In this document: in pieces, positions 1 to 11,800 of the stretch
Layout: the number at the start of each line of letters is the position of its first letter
How positions within the stretch are numbered: the stretch's first letter is position 1
Assembly: GCA_013396525.1 (NCBI GenBank)
Contig: VWYX01000673.1
Span: forward strand, 26,974 to 90,973
Direction of reading: 5' to 3'
Length of the DNA: 64,000 bases
From: Chaetorhynchus papuensis
Taxonomy: Eukaryota > Chordata > Aves > Passeriformes > Rhipiduridae
Notes under the pieces: model-generated
Databases searched by the model: none
Seen by the model: the letters and a program-made list of their open reading frames with translations, nothing else
What the model was told of the DNA's origin: nothing
Made by a program: the position numbers and the translations under genes

Positions 1-29
1 TGAAATCAGCCCATTTAGATATTTCTCTA

Positions 30-240
30 ATGGGCTGGCCCATTGCTACACTGGCCTGGTTGTGTCCCCTCCCAGGATCTTGTCTCCTCCCAGCCCCTTG
101 ATGAGGAGCAAATGGAGGGACAGCACAGCTCAGCAGTAGCCAAAGCACTGGTGTGTTACCAACACCCTTCCAGCCACCAGTGCAAAGCACAGCACCGTGG
201 GGGCTGCTAAGGGGAAATGAACTCTACCTCAGCCAGACCT
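30..240 (-). mobile_element. Fragment of an avian ERVL-type LTR (same family as 2277-2864)
   Basis: This is the part of the LTR that appears as the right-hand half on the plus strand. It has the family's run around 66-80 (tgtcccctcccag), a stretch like the family's 'gtgtgttatcaacac' near 151-163, and the terminal block 'gaaatgaactctacctcag' near 216-233. These appear in the same order as in the complete copies at 2277 and 21506. The element reads on the minus strand, so its U3 start is near 240. The other half is missing, or lies before the window. No target duplication can be tested. Confidence 0.7.
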
Positions 241-2276
241 CATACAGCTTGTGTCAAAGATATTTTGTTTTATATAGGCAGAAATGATCCATTAAATGTT
301 TTCCTTGTTATTTTCTCTTTGTAAGCAGTTTCTGTAATAATCACAGGGACCATTAGTACAATACGTTAACGTCATGAATGGAAAAGGAAGTGGTCTAAGA
401 AGTAATCTTTCCTTAGACTGTGGTCTACACTATAAAAAAAGCTTGCAAATTCATATGCTAACCAGTTAATGTGAAATATGACCCCAGAAACTTGTAACAT
501 ACACTAGGGAGCTGTAAAAATAAATATTAATTTGTGACCATTAGTAACAAAAAAGTGAATTAATAAAGTGATTCAAGGATTTTATCAACCCTCTCTCCTA
601 TCAGCAATTTTAGTATGATGATGCTAACATAAGAGTTTACTTCCAGTGGAACATCTACTTTCTTAGCAAATTTTAAATACCTTTCTCATACTCAAGGCAT
701 ATGTTGTTGTGAAGACTGTCCTATCTGATGAATAAGCAGTAAGCTGATTCTCTTTGGTTTTACAAAACAGTTGTAGCACACTTTCTGACAGTAGGCCATT
801 CATGTACTATAAATACAAATGTATTTATGGTACATTAATGGTTATTATGGTAACAAGGTCCATGTAAATGCCTAGCTGGATAAGGACTGAAAGAAAACTA
901 TTGAGTCTCACATAGGTTTTAATTGTGTCATAAAGCTTCAGAAAAAAATCAAGAATGGAAGAGTGTGATGGTAGCCTCAGTAGTAGCTACTACACAGTGG
1001 AAAAATGCTGATACTTATATACACATTCATGGGTAGTGAGACAATTACTGCAAAGTTTTGTCAACAAAGTCCCTGCCAGTGTAATCTATCAAAAGACTGA
1101 AGAAAAAGTCTCTATACAGGTATATAAGTCAGATAAAGGCCTGAGAGATGATGAAACCTAGCCAGTCAGTTCAAAAATTCTTCTGCCATTTAAAATTACT
1201 CTTTCCAATGTATTCCAATATTTTATTCTGTGTAATGCTGTCTAAAGGACTAGATGACAGCATGTTAATAATTTCACATGTGCTCTACTAAAAATGCTGC
1301 ATCATTCTGTCAGAAAAAAAAAAGCCAGTATGGTTAATTATTATGTTTGAATTGTTCACAGTGCACCCCATATGCTCCTTTGCTGTAAAAGAAAACATTA
1401 TGCATAAAACTCCCTACATTAATTTGTATATTTGTGAATTCAAACTGAATAATTTCACAGTTGTACCACTATAGGCAAAACAGAGTCAACATTTGTCTTT
1501 TCCATGTGGTAGTGGAGGTGTGCATGCTGGATTTGCATACATTCCTTTTTCTTTGAGCATTTGTGTGTCGTTTATATTCCTGTGTCCAACAGAATGTTTT
1601 GACGGGGCAATTGTCCTCATGTAGACCCTTCAGCCAGTGATGCTGGAAGAAGGTGGGCCAGCTATGAAATAGAATTAGCTGTTTTTATTTTAGGAGCGGG
1701 CATCCCTTCTACAGCTTAAGTCAGAATAATATACTTTGCATTATGAGGTTTAAGAGAAACCTTACTCACTAATCATATGACTGATTCTAAAATTTTATTT
1801 ATTTATTCATTGCCATTCTTTCTATACATATGCATCTCTGTATAGCACATACTGAGATAGGACAGGAGTCATCACTTTTCATTTAAGACGCAAGGTAGCT
1901 CACATTATTATTTATATATTCAAATGATGACCTAAGATTTTTGGTATCTTTCATGTGTCAGAGTAAGGTTCTTAGTGGAGAGATTTTGACTTATATTATA
2001 CTTTTATTTTCCTGCTATCAGAACTTATTTTACTTTGGAGGTTTGAACCTGTGCTGTGAGATTACAGATTCTTTTGCAAGAAGAGGTAGGCACAGGCATA
2101 ATAGAACCTTTTGGTACTCAAAGATGAGGAATTTGCAGCTGACATGGAGAAGTGAAATACTTCTATTAGGTCACAACCTTTTCAATCTATGTTTCTTGCT
2201 TCCAATGTGGTATATAAAGATTTTTCATAAGCATTTTACATATCTATGTAAAATGGAAAAGAAGTTCTTAAGTGGT
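241..2276. other. AT-rich stretch without recognisable gene
   Basis: I see no coding pattern, splice-consistent exon or known repeat here apart from the inverted repeat at 796-841, listed separately. Short A/T runs such as the one near 1312-1323 are unremarkable. Confidence 0.6.
796..841. repeat. Near-perfect 46-nt inverted repeat
   Basis: The left arm (796-816) and right arm (821-841) are each 21 nt and flank a 4-nt loop (aaat). Nineteen positions pair as Watson-Crick pairs. Position 808/829 is a T/G wobble and 801/836 is a mismatch. The sequence is AT-rich, so chance is possible, but 21-nt arms are long for this composition. It could be a palindromic MITE remnant or a structured site. I do not recognise a family. 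Confidence 0.7.
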
Positions 2277-2864
2277 TGTCATGGTTTAACCCCAGCCAGC
2301 AGACAAGGCCCACGCAGTTACTCTCTCACTCCTACACCAGCAGGACTGGGGAGAGAATTGGAAGGGTAAAAGTCAGAAAACTTGTGGTTTGAGACAAAGA
2401 CAGTTTTATAGAGAAAAAAAAAGCCACATACACAAGAAAGGCAAACCAAGGAATTAATTCAGTACTTCCCATGTGCAGGCAGGTGTTCAGCCATCTCCAG
2501 GAGAGCAGGGCCCCATCATATGCAATGGTTACTTTGGAAAACAAATGTTATCACTCCAAATGCCCCTCCCTTCCTCCTTCTTCCCAACGCCTTTATATCT
2601 TGAGCCTGACGTCATCTGGTCTGGAATATCCCTTTGATGAATTGGGGTCACCTCTCCTGGCCGTGTCCCATTCCAACTTTCCATGTACCTCCAGTCTCCT
2701 TGACATTGTGCCAGTATGAAAAGCAGAAAAAACCTTGGCGAAAACCTGCACAAAAATAACAAAAATGTCTCTGTATTATCCCTGTGTTCAGCAGAAATCC
2801 AAAACACAGCCCCATACCAGCCACTCTGAAGAAAATTAACTCTACCTCAGATGAAACCAGCACA
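2277..2864 (-). mobile_element. Solo LTR, avian ERVL-type family (copy A)
   Basis: This 588-bp element is bounded by TG at 2277 and CA at 2864 and flanked by a perfect 5-bp target duplication, gtggt (2272-2276 and 2865-2869). A 5-bp duplication fits class III (ERVL-like) integration. The plus strand begins tgtcatggtttaacccca and ends near 'gatgaaaccagcaca', the ends of a common bird LTR. Its transcription sense is the minus strand: read that way, a CRE is followed by a TATA box. No second LTR or gag/pol remnant lies nearby, so it is a solo LTR left by LTR-LTR recombination. Open frames across it on both strands are incidental. Confidence 0.88.
2592..2614 (-). promoter_or_regulatory. LTR core promoter: CRE plus TATA box
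   Basis: On the minus strand an intact palindromic CRE, TGACGTCA (2607-2614), lies about 10 bp upstream of a TATA-like motif, TATAAA (2592-2597). The order and spacing are those of a retroviral U3 promoter and set the orientation of the LTR. Other copies here carry decayed CREs: TGATGTCA at 37871-37878 and tgatgttc at 21804-21811. Whether the site is active cannot be seen. Confidence 0.6.
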
Positions 2865-5710
2865 GTGGTCCTTTAGATTTCATCAGTTCACAAAAGGCAC
2901 CACACAGAACAGGTTTAGTGAAAGTTTTTGATCAATCATCCTGAGAAAAAAACTTTCTGCTTCAAAATTGATGATATCAGTTGTTGATATATTAAAACTC
3001 AAAAAAAGGAAGTAAAAAGTATTTCTTTTTTTCTGACTTGGATTAATCTGATGCAAGATGAATGAAATAGCTAGATAGATCTTGATTTGGGATGTTGAAC
3101 ATTCTAGCTTTTCAAAATTTAAAAATAAATAATAATAACAGTTTTGCAGATAGTAGTTAGACATAAAATTACAGTGCTATAGAAATGAACATCAGAGCTC
3201 TCACTGACTGCATATTGGCTGAATTTCATGCAGTGAATTTAAAATTATTTAGGACAGCATTAACGTTAAAAAATAACCCCTAGTCTTTTGCAAATGCAGT
3301 AGATCTTTGATAGATAAATCAAACTCAAGTACTTTGGCTTCTTTATTACAGCACATCTGTTAGTGAAACGAGAAGTCTGTACCGCATAATATATTCAACT
3401 AGTTAAAGTCTTTGGATGTTTTGCTTATGGTTTAACTACTGTCTTCCCACTAGCTTCTTTCATGGCTATTAAGCTGTGCTATGTATCATGCATTCTCTTC
3501 TCCTTCTCAGCTAAATTATACAAGGAGCTGATCTTTGAAAGGCCACAAATAATCAATAAACATTATCAAGAGACTCATGCTTGTTCTTCTCTAAATCAGG
3601 AAACTGACAGAAAAACACAGAGCAGAGGTGAAGCTGTCACCTTAATCAGTGGCATCCCACATCTTAGCCGCGTTGACTGCACTCCTGTGCAGTACAATGC
3701 TTGCTTTTTAAAAGTGAGAGTAGTGCCTAAAGTGGAATTCTTAGTACTACTTTTGACCTCTAGGTTTTAGCAGATAGTGAAGAGTCTGATTTGAAATCTA
3801 TCAAGGGGGACACTGTTTTCCCCTATCTGAAATACGATGGTTAAGTTGAGCATTAAGATTTAGGGGGGGTTGCCTGCCTTTATATTGAAGCAGATGATTA
3901 TTTTTCATTAGTGGTCAAACTAGTTTCCCTTGCAACTTCTGTATTATACAACCTTACATCAGAAAAAGGGTAAACATAAAGTCAGTCTCATTTTACTGTT
4001 AATCTAACAGAAAAATAAATAAATAAATAAAGTCCATTTTCCTTTGCTATATCAAACCAAGATGAACATGACCTGATTTCTCAAAATTCAGGGCAGATGA
4101 TCAGGGCAATTCTAATATCTTCAGCAGCAAATCTTTAGGCTCATATTCATTACAGTTAGGTTGACATATAGTCTGACAGGCCTCTGTAAAGAGAAGCAAA
4201 TTTGCCACTAGCTGACGAAGCAAAAATTCAGATTATGTACATCATCATTGAACAAAACTTGGTGACACTGCTTGTGTCCAAAATTTTTTGCAAGTTAAGA
4301 AGTTATAATTTTAGTAAAAAGAAAGGGCGTAAGTGAAGAGGAATTTCACCAGACAAATAATAATAAAAATAATATAAAACGAATTAAATGTATGAGAACC
4401 AGAAGGAATGAGTAATTTTTCTTGTAGACATGTGTTTCACTCTTTCTTTCTTTCTTTGATGACTGAAATATTTCTTAAAATTGAGGCAATTGTAAGAACT
4501 CGCTTTGTCCTATGTAGATATCTTGATACACAATGTATATGCTTCGGATCTAGCCTTTTCCCTAGTTGCAGAGCCTCCCTTCTCTGTTTAATTACCTGCT
4601 TTCACAGCCACCTTATGAATTTCGTGGACTAACTTCTCCTCCTCTCCCCACCAAAGTTTGCTATACTGGCCAACAAGCTCAACAATTACTATTGCTGCAT
4701 AAGCATAATTGTAAGTGGTCAGGTGAGACTTGCTTACTGGGAAGCTCGGCTATCACTGTTCAAAGAAATTTACCTTTGTTACTACTTAGGTTATTTTTTT
4801 GCTTATTATACATTTTCACAGCTGGGAAAAATATTACTCAGAGTACATGTGATCTGTTTATTAGTTTGAGCATGAGTAAAACATTCATTTCGTAACCTTC
4901 ACAGTATTGTGGAATTTCTAAAGTCCATTTTTTAATTTCAGCAGTGTCGCAGATAATGTATTACTTTGGCATTTACTCCCATGAGCGTACACATGTGAGA
5001 ATGCATATGCTTGTATAATTTTCTTGGTTGCAGTTTTCTCTGAAGAGAAATATAAAATAAACAATTTGCCTGCTCAACAATTCTCACTATATAAGAAGAA
5101 AAAAATAGTTCTCGAAAATGCCTTAGATGCATGTGTTTTTATCTAGGCTTTCCTTTTTATGAAATAGCTTAACTCCGTGTGTGTGTGAATATTTCTCTTT
5201 GCACTTAATTTTATGGGATTGTTTTCAGGGCTTTTGTAAGATTTCTATTTATGACTATGGTTTTTTTCTTTAAAGCAAAAAAACCCAAGCAAAAAACAAA
5301 ACAAAGAAAAAAAAAACCCAACCAAAAAACTACTGCATTCCTTTACGGTTAGTGCAAATTGCAAACATAAATCAGTGTGCACTCATTCATGGTGCGTACA
5401 TGCAGAAAACAATATGCATCGGGGAAATAGTGAATCTATATAAAAGCCTTGCTCATGTTTTTCAGCTATTTCTAGTCAATATTCTTTACATTAGAAAAAA
5501 CCAAAACCCACAAAACAACCAAAGTTTGGTGGAAATAGTAAATATAAGTTAATAATAACCAAATACAGGAAGTCCATACAGGTGTTCTTAAGTCAGGGTA
5601 CTACATTCATTTATGTATGCACAGGGAATTAATGCAGAAAAAATTACCAAAATCTGCCATAACAGAACTGGAAGCAGTGAAGGCTACAACTACTGGATGT
5701 CGGTATGTGA
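2865..5710. other. AT-rich stretch without recognisable gene; microsatellites
   Basis: It holds a short (AAAT)n tract at 4011-4031, a (TTTC)n tract at 4441-4457, a short (GT)n tract near 5176-5187 and an A-rich tract with scattered C near 5275-5330. A 102-codon open frame at 3462-3770 and smaller ones show no domain, no repeated pattern and no supporting splice context. I regard them as chance. Confidence 0.6.
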
Positions 5711-5867
5711 AGCATCACAGAATGTTCTGATTTGGAAGGGATCCACAAAGGTCATGGAGTCCAACTCCATGGTAATTAGTCCAACTCTGAAGTGAACGGC
5801 CCTCTTGGGGATGAAATCCGCAGCCTTGGCGTTATTAGCACCGTGCTCTGACCAACTGAGCTAATCT
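5711..5867 (-). mobile_element. tRNA-Ile-derived SINE with CR1-like tail (TguSINE1-like)
   Basis: On the minus strand the head is a tRNA-Ile relative. Box A (TAGCTCAGTTGG) is intact, and the anticodon loop CTAATAA with anticodon AAT lies at 5834-5836. The T-arm/box B region (ggatttcatcccc) has drifted from the usual GGTTCGANTCC. The tail is CR1-like (gttggactccatgacc, then cccttccaaatcagaa) and ends near 5711 in 'cattctgtgatgc'. A tRNA-Ile head joined to a CR1-like tail is the architecture I recall for TguSINE1 of passerines. A short partial duplication of the 'gagttggact' unit sits at the head-tail junction (5754-5789). The exact ends and target duplication are unclear. It is not a functional tRNA gene: the 3' half is not followed by a complementary acceptor arm. 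Confidence 0.82.
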
Positions 5868-8800
5868 CAGTGGCATAGCTAGAAGGGTTCTTCCCTTCTT
5901 GTATATTTCTTGACCAGATCGATTGGTTTATACCTCCATAATTTCAGACTGCTGGAAAGTTGACCTGAAGGGCTGAAGAAAAAAAAGAGAGATGAAGTCT
6001 TGGATTTACTATACCTTTCTTAATGTTTAAAGTGTGAGTATGTCTGCATCAAGAGATAAAAGCTGCATGTTTTAAGATAGAACAACTTCACACATTTTGT
6101 CTTGAAATGAAGCAACAGCTGGTGTTTTTTAAAAGCAGCATGACTAAATGGGTGACACATAGACCAGCTCTAATTTTTATGATGTATTTCATCCCATCTC
6201 TTCAGGCCAAGAGACAGGGTGCACCTCCTCAGCAAGGAAACAGAACATTCAGCAGCGGGACGAACCTTGGAAGACAGGGAATTCAGAGGGACTTAAGAAC
6301 ACAAGCAACAGGTGCCTATTGCAAAGCACTCTTTGGATGGTTATTTCTTCCTCCACTGAATTTAGCCACTTCCTAGGGATTGTAGACTACTGACATGGCA
6401 TCAAAATGAAATTGGAAATTGCCTTTCTCCTTTCCTCGTTCTACTTAAAATCTTTCTGTATGTTCTCTTGCAAAGTTCTGTAGACACAAAGTATTATGCT
6501 TCTCAGTTTGATGCCAGGAGTTACATAGCAGTCATAGTGATCTTCAGCAGGATTTTCCTTGAGGAATGCTTGGGCTATTAACTGAAGCGATTATTTCAGA
6601 TAACCCATGCATTCCACATATATTCTGTGATGCCTCGACAGCTGTAACAGAAAACTGTTTGTCATAGGTGATGCTTATGAGTACCAGCAATAAATGTCAG
6701 CTTCATAGAAGTACTTTAGCTTTCCCCTTTTTGAAAAATCCATATATAGAACCTGTCAGTACTTAATGGCCCACTTCCATAAATGACAGAGGGGACTTCT
6801 TAGTAAATTTAGGTGAGAGGTTTACTTCAAATTGGCAATTTTTCCTTTTCCTTTTTTCTAAGAACAGAAATTTTGTTTCTGTCTTTCTATTTTGGTAGAA
6901 CTTCAAAAATTTTTGTGTAATGCAATTGTCTACCACGGAAGAAGGACATAATGTTCTGACGTGTTGACCTGATGCTACACCTGGTTATGTTCTTTGTGGC
7001 TAAGAAATGCTAAGTGCTGCTTTTGATGCTCTTCCTCTCATTTTTGTCTTTACTAATTAACTGAAATCTATTGGAAAGAAAATAATCTCCAGAGAAAAAG
7101 CAGCATGTGTTTTCCTTGTAAATAAGCCAGTTGTTCTCAGATCTTCATGGTGGAGTGTATGATAAAAAAACTAAAAACTTCATGCTCCTTGTCTCCTATA
7201 AATTTTTTTATCCTGGGATGGTCCCTAGCATTCTGTAATCTTGCAGAAGTCACCATTTATTCATTGTAATGATAGACAACCTCTTGACATTGCCTGTGGA
7301 TAGGCATATTTTCTAACCAGTAGCTGTGTGCTGAAAAGCTCTACATATTTAGAGACAGATGTAGTGTGGATGTTAACAACCAAAATGAACTTTGAACTAC
7401 AAATGCAGTAAAGAAACTGCACAATTCATTTCATTATTTTAATGTGGTTTGGGTTTTTGGTTTTTTTTTGGAGGTGGGGGAGAGGAGGGTGGGTTGCCTC
7501 TAGGTTAGTCCACATAATGATGTAACACCTTGAAGCCTAAATAGAGAGAAAAACCAAGACCAAAATCCTCTCCTTTACATGAGGAAACAATATCTCTTGT
7601 GATCTTACAGTTAAGAAACTATTTTATATTTTCAGCAATGTGTTCTCTCTGGCCCAATGACAGATATTACTTCCTGCAAAACTGTATAAAGCTCATTTTC
7701 TTAGACAAATGAAATTTTCTCCCCTGGCAACTATTCACGTGGACCTAGAGTCACTTATTTTTGCCTCTGTATTAATTAGCAGAGAGATTTGCCTGGTTTG
7801 AAAGTGATGGCAGTCCCTTGTTAAATCTCCATCCGTGCTTACAGAATTGTATTAATATCCCATGGATAATCAGCTCACTCTGTACCTCTTGAACTGCTAT
7901 CAGGTGAGTCTGTATAAATTAGTAGCTTCCCACGTATACTACCACATTCATTCCTTCAAGAATGACAGTCCTTTCCTTCCCTTAATTCCTCTGCTACCTA
8001 TAGAAATAACATGTATTGTAGGTGTCACCTTGGAATTAACAACAATTGCTCTATAAGGTTTCTGTAAATTTAACTCACTTTAACTCCCCTTAATATCACA
8101 TCTGAACCATACATAGCTTCAATTTAGCATGTCATCGCGGTGATACATTATTCTTCAGATTTATATGGTGATTAATTAACTTGTGGACAGTATTACCACA
8201 TCCTTGTGTAACAAATGCAAAATCAGGAGCTTGCCCCTTGTTTTTTTAGGTTACTAGACATTCCTATACCTTTTCCCATTTATACAGTAATATCATGCTA
8301 AATCATGAGGTTCAGCTACTTAAGTGATTGTCTGGTAACACTTGCCAGACCACAAATACTTCAAATTTCCTTTTTCATTTTCTGAATTAATATAATACCA
8401 TTATGACGATTCAACATAAATATTACAGCCTGCTTGAAAAAGGCATGTTTTATTGACATATCACCTTTCAAGTGTCAAAGCTAGGCTAAAGACAAATTTG
8501 AAATACCATAGTTTCAGAACATTTCTGGAGAGGAAAATCCTTAGACCTTCCAAACTGATAATTTTTGTATTCGGAGACCTAATCTACAGTGGGAGTAGAA
8601 GTGATAAAACCCACAGCAATTTAAGGGGAATAATATTTCAGATTAAATTGTAATATGATTGTATTATTCTCCTCTTTGTTCCCCTTTTCAAACAGAAGAC
8701 CACTGTGTGGCTCTTAAAAATGTGTTTTGAAGAAAATTAATTTGTTTTTGAGCACTTAATGTCTGATGTTATTATTAATCTCATTCCTGGATTTACAGAT

Positions 8801-11800
8801 TAATTTTTTTCTCATATCATTAATTCTTTCTCCATTTTCCTTTATGGAATAATACTTACATGTAAACAGAAAGTAAAACAACCAATTATTTCTCTCAGCA
8901 AACATTATATGTATTCCATAAGGAATGTATCTTTCAAAATGAAAACTTTTGGAGCTTNTCCCAAGTGCATTTAAAATATAATATACCTTACTGTAATGAG
9001 AGCATTGTTCTCTCTCTCTAGAAATATATACATAGAAGAATATGGATCTGAAGTTTGCTGAATAATTCACTTAAATATTTTCCGAAATCACGTTCTGTCA
9101 CTGCTTACAAAAACCCAGTTCATAGTTGACTTTGAATATGTGGATATTCTGGTGTTTTATCAAACTGGAAATGTCCAAAAGTCACTTAAAATATCATAAA
9201 AGTTAAATAGCAAAGAGACTTAATATAGCTGATCCTATAAACTTCTCATACCTTTTTTAAGGATTATTAACCTGCACTAACTCATAGCATATCATGTTAC
9301 ACACATGTTAAAATAGATGCTTAGGTTATGAAGAATTAAGTAGTAATGTCGAGTTTTTCTCATGAAATGATGCCTGACTTGCTAAAATTTATCATACTGC
9401 CACTATTAGTGGTATATCCAGAAATAGAATCTAAAAAAATGCAAATCAACAGAAATATGCTAAAAATCCTTTGCTGTGAGCAAACTACTTGGCCTAATGT
9501 AGCTCTCTATTTTACATATGGATAGAAGATTATTTCATTGCTTTTAGAAGTTAGATAATTCCTGCATATGCCTGAACTTTCTATAGAAAGATATATTATC
9601 AAATGCATTTATTGAGCTAGTATGGATTATGGTTCAGGGTAAGATCTATTAGTATTTTTTCTGATGATGTAGTCAGTGTCATTGTTTAGCTGTGGAATGT
9701 CCCCAGTCAAATTACTGGAGTTATGTGCCAACACAATAACATAAATAAATAAAACCCCCACAGCTATATTCATCTATAGTAATTTTTTATGTGTGATGGA
9801 ATTTGGACTGGCAGACACCCACTTCCTCTTTTTCTCATTTTTCTAGCTCCAATGTCAATGGTATAGAAATTACAGGCACTTTTTCTCTGTATCCCTTCAG
9901 TGTTAAAAATTTCCACCCAGTGCATTTGCACTAATGAAATTTGGCTATCTAACTTATTTGGTTAATAAATTCTGTGTGTGTGCATGTGTGTCCCACAGGA
10001 AGGAAATGTAACCAAATCAGTTGCACTTGTGGAATGTGACATGGTATTAAAAAGGAAGCATTCTTTCAAAATTATTAGGCAAAGTAACTACTGTAATTTG
10101 AGAAAGTCAACTGTTTAACCCAAGATAATTTATGCATATAAAGGTCTGGGCTAAATGCAAAGGAATAATGAAGCCTGAGGCTATATGTTTTTCTAACCAC
10201 CCCCTGTCTTTCTTCAAACATATTCAAGTCACAAAGTACGGTTAATTAACTGATGTATTTTCTTTGCTGGAAGTATTACTGAATATTCTATTTGTTTTAT
10301 TTTTCTCATATCCAAAGCTTGAAGGAAAAAATAATAACTACATGCTGTATAGTAACCCAAATGCATTGCAATTATCTACTCTACCATCGCCTTGGTCCAT
10401 CTTGCATTCGATCAGTGGACAACAAACCAGACAGCACACAACATTACTTGTTAAGCATTAAGTTGGTTATGTGTTACTTGTTCCTCACAGTCTATTTCTT
10501 TACATTGATGACCTCTCTCTTATACATAACAAATCAAACATTTTCGTTTCAGAGAACAAGATGGAAAATGGTACCAAACTGTAACCTGCTGATTGGCAAG
10601 TGAAAGTGTTCCTATCTTATCAGGCATCAGTGTATCTATCTGCAAGGGTAGACTGCTCTCTTGAGTACTGTCTGGGCCTATGAACATTACCAAGGGAAGG
10701 AAGTAGGATACAGAAGAAAGGCAGAATCTATTGTAGAATAGAGCAGAACCTGAGAAAGTTATTAATAATGGAGTAAATTTTAAAGAAGATACTTCAGGAA
10801 AGTTGGTGTGAAGTGTGAAAGGGCTAAACTCTGTTTTGCTTCTAATATTAAAAAAACATGTTGGACCTATTTCCCCTGAATTTTCTAATTGACTTTTCTA
10901 CAAACTCGTCTCCAAAACCTAGTTTTAGCAGAGCACATAGGCACACGTTTATGTTTCAAACTTGTGATATTTAGACACTGTACAGAAGTGACAGTTTGAA
11001 CCAATATGAAAGGGAGAACAAGAGTGTGTATTATGATAATATAAAGAATTTCCTAAATAAAAGTAAAATGTAAGAACATTCATTAGGCAAAAACCTTTTG
11101 GTGAGTTTGGCTATGCCACTTGTATTCACATGTCTGGTGTGAAATGGTGAATTAAGAGGAAAGAAACCCAACCAATGTGCTATGTACTCAGTTTCTACAA
11201 TTTTAATGCACTGAGCTCCTGTTGTTGTTAAATCAATTGAAATCAGAAAAGAAAAAAAAAACCAAAACAACCAACCAAGCAAAATATATGAATTATTGTT
11301 CAGTTAAGGAAAATAATGGCCCAGTATTGGTGGCCCTTACGAAAACAGCCTACTCTTTTTCATTTCAGTAGCTATCACGCATAATTAGCAGTGATGCAAA
11401 CAGACCATAGGTTGATCAGGCAATGAAATTCAATAATTATTGCTGCAAGAATAATTCTGGGGCTCCAGATTGTTGTTTAAGATTATTGGTAGAACATGAG
11501 CTATGAATGTTTTCCTGTGTACAATAAATCCTCAGCATGTCTTTTCCCTGCCCCCTCCCACCTCTCAACATCTCACAAGAAAGCTGCCTAATTTAGCATA
11601 CCATAAAATAAACTTTAGAGATGTGAACTTGGTTGGAAAGAGTATTTCAATTATATTCTACTTGCTGACATTTACAATTAAAAGCAATGAGTATCTTCTG
11701 TGAATAATCAGTTTGATGGATTGGAATTTCAGGCAAGTATTAACACAGTTGAAAATGAATAGGTAAAATATAAATCTCAGCATGTAAAATGATATCTTTT

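Noticed and set aside
30..2864. Two LTRs of one family about 2 kb apart as a possible provirus
   Set aside because: The right copy has its own perfect target duplication on both sides, and the sequence between shows no retroviral remnant. They are independent insertions.
3462..3770. 102-codon plus-strand open frame
   Set aside because: No domain or conserved motif visible, and it sits in ordinary AT-rich sequence.
5815..5867. Functional tRNA-Ile gene
   Set aside because: The T-arm and box B have drifted, no acceptor arm closes, and a CR1-like tail follows. It is a SINE head.
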